Numbered from the stretch's first letter, positions 1 through 9,189 are shown. The stretch is DNA of 64,000 nt from an uncultured beta proteobacterium (GCA_903821335.1 CAIJKV010000359.1:1-64000), one strand, 5' to 3'. Numbers and translations are program-made. Notes: generated by a model from the sequence alone, not told the origin.

Positions 1-1449
1 ACGCACACGCTCTCGGGCGGTGATCCCCTGCGCACAGTGGCCCTGGCGGGCATGATGGCGATCGTGTCCGGTGTCATATGCCTGCTTGCCGGGCTGGCGC
101 GTCTGGGTTTTGTCACAGAACTGCTGTCCAAGCCGATCCGCTATGGATATATGAATGGGATAGCGCTGACGGTATTGATTGGTCAATTGCCCGCACTGTT
201 TGGATTTTCCCTGGAAAATCTCGGGTCGCTCAAAAAACTGGTTGCGTTTGCACAGGCTGTTTTCGACGGAAAATCGAACGGGGTCTCTTTCATGATCGGG
301 GCCGCGACCCTGGTCGTGATTCTGTTACTCAAACGCTATAAGCGCCTGCCGGGAATACTGGTCGCGGTCGTTGGCGCAACGCTTGGCGTGGCTGCCTTTG
401 ACCTGGTCGCACGTGCCCAGGTGTCTGTGCTGGGTGTGCTTCCCCAAGGGTTGCCCACCTTTGCAATGCCGTGGATCACAGCGGCCGATATTGTCCCTGT
501 GCTGATCGGTGGGCTGGCGGTTGCCCTGGTCTCGTTTGCGGACACCAGCGTGTTGTCGCGCGGCTATGCGACGCGACACGGATACCACGTCGATCCGAAT
601 CAGGAATTGCTGGCCCTTGGGGCGGTCAACCTGGTGACCGGCTTTTTCCAGGGCTTCGCAGTGAGCAGCAGTTCTTCACGCACACCGGTGGCCGAGGCGG
701 CCGGGGCCAAGACGCAGCTCGCCTGTGTGGTGGGTGCCCTCAGCGTGGGGGTGCTGATCGTGATGGCACCCAACCTGCTCGAGTACCTTCCAGACAGCGC
801 TCTGGCCGCTGTCGTGATCGCCTCGGCGCTTGGCTTGATCGAGGTCACTGATCTTGCGCGCATCTATCGGATCCAGCCGTGGGAATTCTGGCTGTCAGCC
901 GGTTGCCTCGTCGGCGTGGTCGTCATGGGGGTGATTCCAGGAATTGGTCTGGCGATCATTGTCGCTGTCATTCAGTTCCTGTGGGACAGTTGGCGGCCGC
1001 ACTCGGCGACATTGGGGCGTGTCGATCACCTCAAGGGATACCACGATATCACCCGCTATCCCGAGGCGCGCCTGATCCCGGGTCTGGTCTTGTTTCGCTG
1101 GGATGCACCCCTGTTTTTTGCCAATGCCGAATTATTCCAGTCACGGGTGCTGCAAGCAGTCGGTGCGTCACCCACGCCTGTCAGTTGGCTGGTGGTTGCG
1201 GCCGAACCCGTCACCAGTCTGGATGTGACGGCGTCTGACATGGTGGCCGACCTTGACGAAATTTTGCGCAACGCTGGAATCGAATTGTGTTTTGCCGAGA
1301 TGAAAGATCCGGTCAAGGACAAGCTCAAGCGCTTCGGTCTTTTTGCACAATTGGGCGAGGAGGTCTTTTTCCCGACCGTCGGGGCGGCCGTCAAACAGTA
1401 TGTGGACACGCACCCTGTGGACTGGGAGGACTGGCAGGAGCGCGATTGA
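1..1449 (+). CDS. SulP family anion permease with STAS domain (5' end outside window)
   Basis: The frame is open from base 1, so the N-terminus lies upstream of the window; the GTG at 37 is only an internal codon. The visible 482 residues hold the later membrane spans of a SulP transporter, including a YGYMNGIALTVLIGQLP segment and an SSSSSRTPVAEAAGAKTQ stretch typical of the family core. A C-terminal cytoplasmic STAS domain occupies about the last 120 residues (PGLVLFRWDAPLFFANAELF, then SLDVTASDMVADLDEIL). SulP proteins move sulfate, bicarbonate or dicarboxylates across the inner membrane; the substrate cannot be read from this part. The gene ends 280 bp before a GntR regulator. Family assignment is firm, substrate unknown. 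Confidence 0.9.
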   Translation, partial: THTLSGGDPLRTVALAGMMAIVSGVICLLAGLARLGFVTELLSKPIRYGYMNGIALTVLIGQLPALFGFSLENLGSLKKLVAFAQAVFDGKSNGVSFMIGAATLVVILLLKRYKRLPGILVAVVGATLGVAAFDLVARAQVSVLGVLPQGLPTFAMPWITAADIVPVLIGGLAVALVSFADTSVLSRGYATRHGYHVDPNQELLALGAVNLVTGFFQGFAVSSSSSRTPVAEAAGAKTQLACVVGALSVGVLIVMAPNLLEYLPDSALAAVVIASALGLIEVTDLARIYRIQPWEFWLSAGCLVGVVVMGVIPGIGLAIIVAVIQFLWDSWRPHSATLGRVDHLKGYHDITRYPEARLIPGLVLFRWDAPLFFANAELFQSRVLQAVGASPTPVSWLVVAAEPVTSLDVTASDMVADLDEILRNAGIELCFAEMKDPVKDKLKRFGLFAQLGEEVFFPTVGAAVKQYVDTHPVDWEDWQERD

Positions 1450-1487
1450 TCATGCGCGTCCTGTAGGCCTGGCGACCCGGCGGTTAC

Positions 1488-1531
1488 TGCTGCTCCATCG
1501 TGATCCAGGCGACCTGGATCGCTCAGCAGCA
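1488..1531. repeat. Nested inverted repeat after the SulP gene
   Basis: An outer 7-bp pair (TGCTGCT at 1488-1494, AGCAGCA at 1525-1531) encloses a perfect 8-bp pair with a 3-nt loop (GATCCAGG at 1502-1509, CCTGGATC at 1513-1520). It lies 38 bp past the SulP stop. No T-run follows, so it is not a classical intrinsic terminator; it may stabilise the transcript 3' end or act as a protein site. The rest of 1450-1727 shows no gene. An AT-rich stretch near 1625-1660 probably holds the promoter of the next gene, but I cannot place its boxes. Confidence 0.5.
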
Positions 1532-1727
1532 AGGCTGTCGAACCCACTGATCGACCTGCGGTTCGATCCTGTTTTGGGGTGCCATTTCCGTTTTTGTGGA
1601 CACAAGGCGTCAACGCTTGAGATTGTGTACGAATGTATATTATTGTATGTGATCGTCGACGAAAAGTAAGTGTTGATTCGATAGTTGGTCTAAACTTGGC
1701 ATCATGTTTTTTGCCAGGGGTAAATCG

Positions 1728-2426
1728 ATGGTTAGCACAAAAAAATCCGCCGTCAAGACGTCTTTCGCAGCGGACAATCTCGAGAACCTGCCGAGAAGCG
1801 AACAGGTTTACCGCTACGTGCAAGAAGCGATTCAGGCAGGCCGTCTTAAGCCAGGTGACCGCCTGCGTGAAGCGGAATTGACACAGGTTCTTGGCCTGAG
1901 CCGCACGCCTGTCCGCGAGGCGCTGGCGCGCCTGGAGTCAGAGGGACTGATTGTGAATCATCCCGCACTGGGCCTGATGGTTCCTGAACTCGACTACAGC
2001 ACAGTCACTGAACTCTATTTCATGCGCGAACTGCTTGAGGGCGCGGCTGCCAGGCTTGCTGCGCAACATGCGTCGGAGGTTGAGATTTCCATCCTTGAAG
2101 ACCTGTGCGAGCAGTACAAGGCTGCCGCGGGTGACGAAGAAGCACTGGTATCCAAAAACCGCCAGTTCCACGAGACGTTGTGCCATTGCGCACACAACCG
2201 TTATTTGCTCAAGACCATCAACATGATGCACAACGCGCTGTCGGTACTCGGCCGGTCGAGTCTTGTGGACGCCGGACGTGTCGAACAAACCGTCGATGAG
2301 CATGAGCGCATCGTCGACGCGATCCGCAACCGGGATCCCGCAGGCGCGGATGCCGCGGTTCAGGCACACATTCGCGCAGCACAGAAAACCCGCATGAAAC
2401 GTCTTTTTTCAGAACGATCGATGTAA
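1728..2426 (+). CDS. GntR family transcriptional regulator, FCD subfamily
   Basis: This is a 232-residue DNA-binding regulator. An N-terminal winged helix (VYRYVQEAIQAGRLKPGD, then LSRTPVREALARLESEGL) is followed by an all-helical FCD effector domain containing FMRELLEGAAARLAA, RQFHETLCHCAHNRYLL and a terminal DEHERIVDAI...AQAHIRA-type histidine pattern. FCD domains usually bind a metal and an organic acid ligand. I chose the ATG at 1728 because AGGGG lies 8 bases upstream; the ATG at 1704 lacks such a site. No catabolic gene sits directly next to it: SulP lies upstream and an efflux operon converges from downstream, so its target is not evident. Family certain, ligand unknown. Confidence 0.9.
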   Translation: MVSTKKSAVKTSFAADNLENLPRSEQVYRYVQEAIQAGRLKPGDRLREAELTQVLGLSRTPVREALARLESEGLIVNHPALGLMVPELDYSTVTELYFMRELLEGAAARLAAQHASEVEISILEDLCEQYKAAAGDEEALVSKNRQFHETLCHCAHNRYLLKTINMMHNALSVLGRSSLVDAGRVEQTVDEHERIVDAIRNRDPAGADAAVQAHIRAAQKTRMKRLFSERSM

Positions 2427-2554
2427 GCCGCAGCCTGCATGCTCACAGCACTGGCCTGGCTTAATAAATCTGTCATCACTTCTCGCTAATATCCGCCCGT
2501 TCCTGAATGAACGCAAGATTGGGTTCATTTATCGCGGCGGTATAGAGAAGAGTG

Positions 2555-2731
2555 ATGGAAAAATCTTTGTCAGTGCGCAATATTCTTGAAATTACGCAGT
2601 TGAACTGGGGCCTGACCCAAGCCACGTCGAGCCACGCAGGGGGTCCCGGGCCTGCCGAACGTTCGTTTGATCATGAGCATGTGCACACCACGCAAGGTGG
2701 CGCCGTGGCTGTTAACGCTGCGTATCCATGA
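2555..2731 (+). CDS. Possible small protein (58 residues), unrecognised
   Basis: A short open frame starts at ATG 2555, preceded by GAGAAGAG at a plausible ribosome-binding distance, and ends with TGA at 2729-2731. It encodes MEKSLSVRNILEITQLNWG at its start, then a Gly/Pro and His-rich tail (DHEHVHTTQGG). The last 20 bases overlap the 3' end of the opposing TolC-type gene. I recognise no family, see no membrane segment, and cannot tell it from chance. The rest of 2427-2711 shows no other gene or clear terminator. Confidence 0.2.
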   Translation: MEKSLSVRNILEITQLNWGLTQATSSHAGGPGPAERSFDHEHVHTTQGGAVAVNAAYP

Positions 2732-4127
2732 TACCTGCCCCGGGCGTGCCGGGCGCAAGCAACAACCGATTGATCGCGAGCAGGTCAGCCTCGGAAAGCA
2801 TGCCGCTGTTGGCGCGCAGACGCAGCCCCGCCATGACAGTGTTGTAGCGCGTCAACGCCAGGTCCCGAAGGGTTGTGTAGAGCTGCTGCTGTGCATTGAG
2901 CACGTCGAGGTTGATGCGCACACCCACCTCGTAACCCGTGCGGTTGGCTTGCAGCGATGCCCGGCTCGACTTTTCGCTGGCTTCCAGCCCCCTGATCCGG
3001 GCAAGCCCAGAGGTCACGCCGTTGAAATACTGCTGCGATTGTTGCAGCGCCTGCCGTTTTGCGGCCTCGAGGTCAAAGACAGACTTTTGTTGCAGCTCCG
3101 CTTTTTCAACGATGCGTGAGTTGATGCCGCCACCGGCATAAATCGGCACGCTCAGTGTCACACCCACGACGTTGTCGACCGTGCGGCCAGTGTAATAGGG
3201 CTGCACGATCATGTTGCCCAGACTGTTGCTCATGGTCGAGGCATACAGCGTGACCGAAGGGTAGTTGCCACCCTTGGCGATTTCAATGTCGAAATCGGCG
3301 ACGCGCGTCTGGAGATGCGCCCGGATCACCTCGAGGTTTGCCAATCTGGATTGCTCTGACCAGCTTTGAAGCTTGTCAGGCATTGGACTTGGCAGCGTCA
3401 CACGATAGGGCAGAACAGACTGGGCCTCGGTGGCGTGACCGATAATGCGGGCCATCATGTCTTTCGCGTTTTGCAACGTGTTCTGCGCAGCAATGATGTT
3501 TGCGGCGGCCAGGTCAAAGCGGGACTGGGACTCGTAGGTGTCGGTGATCGTGGTGGTGCCCATCTCGAACCGTCGTTGCGCCGAGGCCAGTTGTTCACCA
3601 ATCGATCGTTGTTCGGCCTCGAGCGCGGTCAGGGTGTCTTGCGACGCGAGCACATCAAAGTAGGCCTGCCCAAGACGCAGAATCAAATCCTGATGCGCCA
3701 GTTGCAACTGTATTTCGGCGCTGGCGACAATGAGTTTGGATTGTTCGAACGTTTCCCAGGCGGACCAGTTGAAAATTGGCTGGGACAGGGTCAGTGACCA
3801 GGCCGAATTCGAATTGGAGTACACCTGCCCGAACGCTGTGTTGGCCCGGCTGTCCAGGTAGCCGCCTGAGACGGAGGCGTTGACTTGTGGAAGGAGTGCT
3901 GCGCGGGCTTGTGGCGTTTTTTCCATGGCCGCGCGGTAATTGGCACGCGCTGCCGCATAGACGGGGTCATTGTTCATGGCAAGCTGCCAGCTTTGTGCCA
4001 GGTCGATCGCCCAGCTTGCTGATGCCGAGAACGTCATTGACAGCGCCAGTACCATCCTGGCGACAGAACGGCGTTTACTTGTCACGGATTTCTTGCTCGC
4101 CGCACGGACCAGGGTGATAGATTGCAC
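2712..4127 (-). CDS. TolC family outer membrane efflux channel
   Basis: The 471-residue protein has a signal peptide (LALSMTFSASASWA, cleavage before IDLAQ) and the two tandem OEP repeats of TolC-type channels: an early SWQLAMNNDPVYAAARANYR motif, long alpha-helical barrel segments, and a repeat ending near INLDVLNAQQQLYTTLRDLA. That last pattern is characteristic of TolC proper rather than NodT/OprM lipoproteins, and there is no lipobox. It forms the trimeric exit duct for a tripartite pump. It is the last gene of the leftward RND operon, 42 bp after the DUF2892 gene, so it most likely serves that pump. Confidence 0.93.
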   Translation of the reverse strand: MQSITLVRAASKKSVTSKRRSVARMVLALSMTFSASASWAIDLAQSWQLAMNNDPVYAAARANYRAAMEKTPQARAALLPQVNASVSGGYLDSRANTAFGQVYSNSNSAWSLTLSQPIFNWSAWETFEQSKLIVASAEIQLQLAHQDLILRLGQAYFDVLASQDTLTALEAEQRSIGEQLASAQRRFEMGTTTITDTYESQSRFDLAAANIIAAQNTLQNAKDMMARIIGHATEAQSVLPYRVTLPSPMPDKLQSWSEQSRLANLEVIRAHLQTRVADFDIEIAKGGNYPSVTLYASTMSNSLGNMIVQPYYTGRTVDNVVGVTLSVPIYAGGGINSRIVEKAELQQKSVFDLEAAKRQALQQSQQYFNGVTSGLARIRGLEASEKSSRASLQANRTGYEVGVRINLDVLNAQQQLYTTLRDLALTRYNTVMAGLRLRANSGMLSEADLLAINRLLLAPGTPGAGIMDTQR

Positions 4128-4169
4128 GTTTGACTCCAGAACTCAAAATACGGTGGAAAGACTACTGAC

Positions 4170-4403
4170 TTAGCAGCAGCCCTTCTTGCAGGATTGTCCT
4201 GCGTCCTTGACGCCGAGCATGCGCAACAGGCTGCCCATCGGACAAAAGTTGGTCAAACCAAATTGTAAAAGGTTCAGACCCACGAAGGCAGTGAAGGCAA
4301 GGGCCCATTTGCTCACGAACAGGGGGCTTTGTTCGACCCCCAGCGCCAGTGAAATCAGTATGAACAACCCTGCAAACACACGGATGTAGCGTTCAACAGT
4401 CAT
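4170..4403 (-). CDS. DUF2892 (YgaP-like transmembrane domain) small membrane protein
   Basis: This 77-residue inner-membrane protein has two predicted helices (VFAGLFILISLALGV and KWALAFTAFVGLNLLQFGLT), followed by the family hallmark NFCPMGSLLRMLGVK and a Cys-rich tail (SCKKGCC). The same domain anchors the rhodanese YgaP and occurs in sulfide/persulfide detoxification operons. Here it has no rhodanese partner. It sits 18 bp after the RND pump gene and 42 bp before the TolC-type gene, all on one strand. The four C-terminal-half cysteines could handle sulfane sulfur or metal, but that is inference. Confidence 0.85.
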   Translation of the reverse strand: MTVERYIRVFAGLFILISLALGVEQSPLFVSKWALAFTAFVGLNLLQFGLTNFCPMGSLLRMLGVKDAGQSCKKGCC

Positions 4404-4421
4404 GATGGTTTCTCAAAAAAA

Positions 4422-7400
4422 TCAGGCCGCAATATGGCGCTTGCGGTATAGCGCGTAGTAAAGCACGGGGATCACGACCAGCGTGAGCATGGTCGAGACC
4501 AGAATGCCGAAAATCAGGGAGATCGCCAAGCCGTTGAAAATCGGGTCGTCAAGGATGAATAGCGCGCCGATCATCGCGGCCAGCCCTGTCAGAGTGATCG
4601 GCTGGGCGCGCACGGCAGCGGACTGTATGACGGCGTCCTTGAAGTCTAGACCTTGCGCCACTTGTAGCTCGATAAAATCAACAAGCAGAATCGAGTTGCG
4701 CACAATGATACCGGCCAGGGCGATCATGCCGATCATGGAGGTGGCGGTGAACTGCGCCCCGAGTAAAGCGTGGCCCGGCATGACGCCTATCATCGTGAGT
4801 GGGATAGGGGCCATGATCACCAGCGGTGTGAGGTAGCTGCGGAACTGCGCCACAACCAGCAGGTAGATCAGGATGAGGCCCACGCCATACGCGGCACCCA
4901 TGTCACGGAACGTTTCGTAGGTGATTTGCCATTCTCCGTCCCACTTGATGGCGTATTCCCGGTAAATGTCGCGTGGTTGACTGATCCAGTATTCCCCCAG
5001 GACTCCGGTTCCCGGCAGGCCTGCCGCCGCAAGTTCCGAGCGGATCGCGAACAGCCCGTACAACGGCGAATCAAGTTTGCCAGCCATATCGCCAAAGACA
5101 TAGCTCAATGGTTTGAGATCCTTGGTATAGAGCGGCTTGTCGATCACGTCCCGGTCCACGTGCACGAGTTCGGACAGGGCGACCATGCGACCGCTCGCGG
5201 CGCGCAGTGGCAAGGCCAGCAGTGCCTCCAGGCCGACCTGTGCAGTGCGTGGCAATTGCAAGCGCACGGGAATCGGGTATTTGCTCAGGCCATCGTGCAT
5301 GTAGGCGGCATCCATGCCCGACAGCGCACCGTTCACGGTCTGGGCGACAGCCGCGACAGAAATACCGAGCGTCTCTGCGCGTTGACGATTAATGGTCAGG
5401 TGCACACGCGGTGCGTTTTCTTTCAAGGTGGTATCGATTCCCACGATGTCCGGGGTGTTGGCGAACGCCTTGGCAATGCGTTGCGTCAGTGCCTGACGGC
5501 CGGCTTCGTCGGGACCATAGACCTCGGCCACCAGGGGGCTCATCACCGGAGGACCCGGAGGCACCTCGACCACCTTGATCCGTGCGCCGTATTGTTGACC
5601 AATTTTTTCAAGTTCAGGACGCAGTCGCTGCGCAATGACATGACTCTTCTCGCTGCGATGATGCTTGTCGACCAGGTTGACCTGCAGGTCGCCGAGTTCT
5701 GCGTCGCCGCGCAGATAGTACTGCCGCACCAACCCGTTGAATGTGATGGGGCTGGCTGTTCCCGCATAGCCTTGCAAGTCGCGTACCTCAGGCTGCCGGG
5801 CCAGGTATTGGCCCAGGGCGTGCAGCGTGGCTGCGGTGTTTTCCAGTGGCGTACCGGCGGGCATGTCGACTACGACCTGAAACTCGCTTTTGTTGTCGAA
5901 AGGCAGCATTTTGAGGACCACCCACTGCACCATCGTCAGACCGACCGACAACACGAGCGCTGCAATGATGCCACCGAGCAGGAACCAGCGCTTGCGCGCG
6001 CTGTCCAGGAACGGACTGAGCACGTGCTGGAACAGTTTTTGCAGCTTTGGCGCGAGTCCGGTTTCGACCGGGTGCGGGCTGTGAGCCACTTCGCCTGCAG
6101 GCTTGTGCGCCTTCATCAGCTTGAGTGACAGCCAGGGTGTGACGGTAAAGGCAATGGCCAGCGAGATCGCCATCCCGAGACTGGAGTTGATTGGGATGGG
6201 GCTCATGTAGGGACCCATCAGGCCCGAGACAAAGGCCATGGGCAACAGTGCTGCGATCACCGTGAGGGTCGCCAGGATCGTCGGGCCGCCGACTTCATCG
6301 ACCGCACCGGGGATAATTTCACGCAATGTTTTATCTGGATATAGTTTTTGATGGCGATGGATGTTTTCGACGACAACGATGGCGTCATCGACCAGGATTC
6401 CAATGGAAAAAATCAGGGCGAACAACGACACCCGGTTGAGCGTGAACCCCCAGGCCCAGCTGGCGAATAGTGTCGCCATGAGCGTCAGAATCACCGCCCC
6501 GCCGACGATGACCGCTTCACGTCGACCCAGTGCGAAGCCGACCAGCAATATGACCGCGCCTGTCGCAAAAGCCAGTTTCTGAATCAGCTTATTGGCTTTT
6601 TCTGCTGCCGTTTCACCGTAGTCGCGCGTGACGGTTACTTCGATCCCGTCTGGAATGACCGAGTTTCGCAGCGTCTCGATGCGCGCGCGGACCGCAGCGG
6701 CCACGTCCACGGCATTTTCGCCAGGTTTCTTGGTGACGGTCAGCGTCACTGCGGGGTAGACCTGACCAGGTTGGCTGGCGGCCTGATCCTGTCCGGGCCG
6801 GCTGGTTTTTGTCTGAGCGTCGCTCTCATCGCCGGCCGCACCCGGCGTAAACCAGACATAGCGCTGAGGCAACCGTGCGCCCGCTTCGATACGGGCGACG
6901 TCGCGCAGGTAGATGGGCTTGGCTTTGGTCACGCCGACAATCAAGTCGCCGATGTCGTCGGTCGAGCGCAGAAATTCGCCTGACTCGACAACCAGCATCT
7001 GGTTTTTTTCGTCATTCACTTCAAGGACTGCGCCCGAAGGCATGCCGACGTTTGCCGCCGCAAGTGTGTTCTTGAGTCCAAGCAGGTCCACGCCGCGTTC
7101 GCGCAGTCGGGCGGGATCGAGCCAGATGTGAATGGCTCGACCGGGGCCGCCTATGGTTTGAATTTCCCGTGTGCCGGGGACTGCTTTGAGTTCCTGTTCG
7201 ATGTTGCGCGCGACCTGTTCGAGCTCCATGCCTGACGACGGATTTTTGCTCCATAGCGTGACGGCCAGCACCGGCACATCATCAATGCCCTTAGGCTTGA
7301 CGATGGGGGGGAGAGCCCCCAAGTCGCGCGGCAACCAGTCCTGGTTAGCGTTGAGCACGTCATACAGGCGTACCAGCGCTTCGGTGCGCGGCACCCCGAC

Positions 7401-7727
7401 TTTGAACTGGACAGTCAGCACCGCGATGCCGGGGCGGGCGACAGAGTAGGTGTGTTCAATGCCAGCGATCTGGCTCAGCACCTGCTCGGCTGGCCGGGCC
7501 ACCATATTTTGCACGTCCTGGCTGCTTGCGCCGGGGAACGCAATCAGGACATTGGCCATCGTGACATTGATCTGCGGTTCCTCTTCGCGGGGTGTGACCA
7601 ATACGGCAAAGAGACCAAGAAGCAGGGCAACCAGCGCCAGGAGCGGCGTGATGGCATTGTCCTGAAACGCGGCCGCAATGCGGCCGGACACACCCAGAGT
7701 CGACTGTTTTGGCGTCACGTGGTTCAT
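4422..7727 (-). CDS. RND efflux transporter, inner-membrane permease
   Basis: The 1101-residue protein has the two-fold RND architecture: TM1 (ITPLLALVALLLGLFAVLVT) followed by PREEEPQI, a large periplasmic loop, TM2-TM7 with the proton-relay pair in SIGILVDDAIVVVENIHRH, a second periplasmic loop, and a TM8-TM12 block ending at LVVIPVLYYALY. Proton motive force drives export through the adaptor and TolC. It is about 60 residues longer than AcrB. Part of this is a hydrophilic Gln/Ser/Asp-rich insert at roughly residues 294-322 of the first periplasmic loop. It overlaps the adaptor gene by 4 bp. The sequence does not reveal the substrate; it looks more like hydrophobe/amphiphile or TriC-type pumps than a metal pump. 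Confidence 0.94.
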   Translation of the reverse strand: MNHVTPKQSTLGVSGRIAAAFQDNAITPLLALVALLLGLFAVLVTPREEEPQINVTMANVLIAFPGASSQDVQNMVARPAEQVLSQIAGIEHTYSVARPGIAVLTVQFKVGVPRTEALVRLYDVLNANQDWLPRDLGALPPIVKPKGIDDVPVLAVTLWSKNPSSGMELEQVARNIEQELKAVPGTREIQTIGGPGRAIHIWLDPARLRERGVDLLGLKNTLAAANVGMPSGAVLEVNDEKNQMLVVESGEFLRSTDDIGDLIVGVTKAKPIYLRDVARIEAGARLPQRYVWFTPGAAGDESDAQTKTSRPGQDQAASQPGQVYPAVTLTVTKKPGENAVDVAAAVRARIETLRNSVIPDGIEVTVTRDYGETAAEKANKLIQKLAFATGAVILLVGFALGRREAVIVGGAVILTLMATLFASWAWGFTLNRVSLFALIFSIGILVDDAIVVVENIHRHQKLYPDKTLREIIPGAVDEVGGPTILATLTVIAALLPMAFVSGLMGPYMSPIPINSSLGMAISLAIAFTVTPWLSLKLMKAHKPAGEVAHSPHPVETGLAPKLQKLFQHVLSPFLDSARKRWFLLGGIIAALVLSVGLTMVQWVVLKMLPFDNKSEFQVVVDMPAGTPLENTAATLHALGQYLARQPEVRDLQGYAGTASPITFNGLVRQYYLRGDAELGDLQVNLVDKHHRSEKSHVIAQRLRPELEKIGQQYGARIKVVEVPPGPPVMSPLVAEVYGPDEAGRQALTQRIAKAFANTPDIVGIDTTLKENAPRVHLTINRQRAETLGISVAAVAQTVNGALSGMDAAYMHDGLSKYPIPVRLQLPRTAQVGLEALLALPLRAASGRMVALSELVHVDRDVIDKPLYTKDLKPLSYVFGDMAGKLDSPLYGLFAIRSELAAAGLPGTGVLGEYWISQPRDIYREYAIKWDGEWQITYETFRDMGAAYGVGLILIYLLVVAQFRSYLTPLVIMAPIPLTMIGVMPGHALLGAQFTATSMIGMIALAGIIVRNSILLVDFIELQVAQGLDFKDAVIQSAAVRAQPITLTGLAAMIGALFILDDPIFNGLAISLIFGILVSTMLTLVVIPVLYYALYRKRHIAA

Positions 7728-8845
7728 TGTGCTTGGCCTGATCCGGTGGGGTGGCCAGCAGGCACCACGACGGCTTGGCCCGGCCGAGCGCCGTTCAGGC
7801 CTGCCCGGATGGGGTCAATCGCAATGCGTTCCTCAGCGGAAAGCCCGGCGAGCACCTCGACACCGACTGACCCGAAGTCATTTCCTAACCGAATGACCTT
7901 GAGTACAAAGCCTGAACCACTGGCGACATAGACCGCCGTCAGCTCACCCCTGTGCAGCACGGCGGCGGCTGGAATCACCAGCCGACTGGCCAGACTGCCG
8001 ATAAACCGAATGCGGACTTGCTGGCCGGGGACCAACTGGTTTTGATCACTTGGGCCCAGATCGAGTCGCCATTCAATCGTCTGGGCAACGGGGTCGGCCG
8101 CCGACAATACTTGCTGGCCCGATGGGCGCACCCAGTGCGTGGACCCGTGATCGTCGGGTAACTGGATTTCAACCGTACTGGCATTGCGCGCGACCGCCGA
8201 CAGGGAAACCGGCACTTGCACGACCGTACGCAGCGGTGTCGGCGCATACAGGGTCATCAGTGGCTTGCCGGGAGCCGCCAGGTCACCTGCCTGGACTTGT
8301 GTATCCGCGATATAGCCGTCATAGGGTGCGGTGACCCGGCTGAATTCCTGAGTCAGGGTCGACTGCCGTACGCCTGCCGTGGCCTGGTCGCGTCCGGCCC
8401 GGGCTGCCTTGTATTGCATATCGGCCGTGTCCAGTGCAGCTTTGCTTAAAAAGCCCTCGCGCTGAAGTTGTCGTGTGCGCTCCAGCGTGGCTTGCGCATT
8501 GCGCAGTTCAGCATCTGCCTGGGCGAGTTGGGCCTGGCTGCGCTGGACGCCCGCCTGGACTTCACGATCATCAATGGTGATCAGGAGTTGATCCGCACGC
8601 ACACGATCGCCAGCCTTGACGTCGAGTGTTGCAATGCGCCCGGAAATTTGCGCCGAGATGACGCTTTGCTTGACGGGTTCGATCACACCATCGAGTTCGA
8701 AATTTGACGCTGCGGACTGCGCGCGCAGTTGCAGCACCGGCACCTCGACCTGTGAGCTCGCCTGCGCCCAGGGCTCGCTCGTGAGCGACATCAGCATGAC
8801 CACGCCTGCCAGGCTGCGTGACAAAAAATGTTGGTTGATTGACAT
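7724..8845 (-). CDS. RND periplasmic adaptor (membrane fusion protein)
   Basis: This 373-residue adaptor begins with a signal sequence (LAGVVMLMSLTSEPWAQA). It then has a split lipoyl domain (VISAQISGRIATLDVKAGD and RVTAPYDGYIADTQVQAGD) flanking an alpha-helical hairpin (residues about 95-160), followed by beta-barrel and membrane-proximal segments. It links the RND pump to the TolC-type channel in the periplasm. The start at 8845 has AGGAA upstream. The gene follows the ArsR regulator by 14 bp and overlaps the pump by 4 bp, which indicates one operon. Confidence 0.93.
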   Translation of the reverse strand: MSINQHFLSRSLAGVVMLMSLTSEPWAQASSQVEVPVLQLRAQSAASNFELDGVIEPVKQSVISAQISGRIATLDVKAGDRVRADQLLITIDDREVQAGVQRSQAQLAQADAELRNAQATLERTRQLQREGFLSKAALDTADMQYKAARAGRDQATAGVRQSTLTQEFSRVTAPYDGYIADTQVQAGDLAAPGKPLMTLYAPTPLRTVVQVPVSLSAVARNASTVEIQLPDDHGSTHWVRPSGQQVLSAADPVAQTIEWRLDLGPSDQNQLVPGQQVRIRFIGSLASRLVIPAAAVLHRGELTAVYVASGSGFVLKVIRLGNDFGSVGVEVLAGLSAEERIAIDPIRAGLNGARPGQAVVVPAGHPTGSGQAQ

Positions 8846-8859
8846 GCTGATTTCCTGGC

Positions 8860-9189
8860 TTAAAGGGGTCGTGCATCAGGCGCAGTGCCGATGATGCAAA
8901 ACTGACTGTGAAGTTCCCGGATGATCTCCAGCGCCTGCGTGCTGGAGATCTGGTAATAAATGCTCTTGCCCTCGCGCCGGGTATTGACGATGCGTGCCCG
9001 GCGCAGCACACCGAGTTGTTGCGACAGGGTAGGTTGCTGGATGCCAAGCTGTTTTTCGAGATCACCGACGCTTTTTTCGCCCGTCGTGAGCTGACAAAGC
9101 AGCATCAGGCGATCGGTGTTGGACAGCACTTTGATCAGGCGGCAAGCCTGGGTCGCAAGGACGGTCATCGAGTCAGGAGTGATTGACAT
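8860..9189 (-). CDS. ArsR family repressor with BigR/SqrR-like cysteine pair
   Basis: The 109-residue winged-helix regulator has a recognition region SVGDLEKQLGIQQPTLSQQL and a wing RREGKSIYYQI. It lacks the ELCVCD-type alpha3 metal site (the position reads EKSVGDL). It does have Cys32 (helix 2, LMLLCQL) and Cys98 (last helix, HSQFCIIG), 66 residues apart. That is the spacing of Cys42/Cys108 in BigR and Cys41/Cys107 in SqrR, repressors that release DNA when a di- or polysulfide links the two thiols. It is the first gene of the efflux operon and probably autoregulates it through the dyad just upstream. ArsR family is certain; the persulfide-sensing role is inferred. Cys16 is an extra cysteine. 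No strong ribosome-binding site decides the start. Confidence 0.9.
   Translation of the reverse strand: MSITPDSMTVLATQACRLIKVLSNTDRLMLLCQLTTGEKSVGDLEKQLGIQQPTLSQQLGVLRRARIVNTRREGKSIYYQISSTQALEIIRELHSQFCIIGTAPDARPL

Noticed and set aside
1056-1823. Minus-strand frame over the SulP 3' end and the GntR start
   Set aside because: Shadow of two recognised genes; Arg/Ser-rich and without motif.
4770-6128. Long open frame opposite the RND permease gene
   Set aside because: It mirrors the coding frame of a clear RND gene in GC-rich DNA; the product has no coherent motif and no ribosome-binding site.
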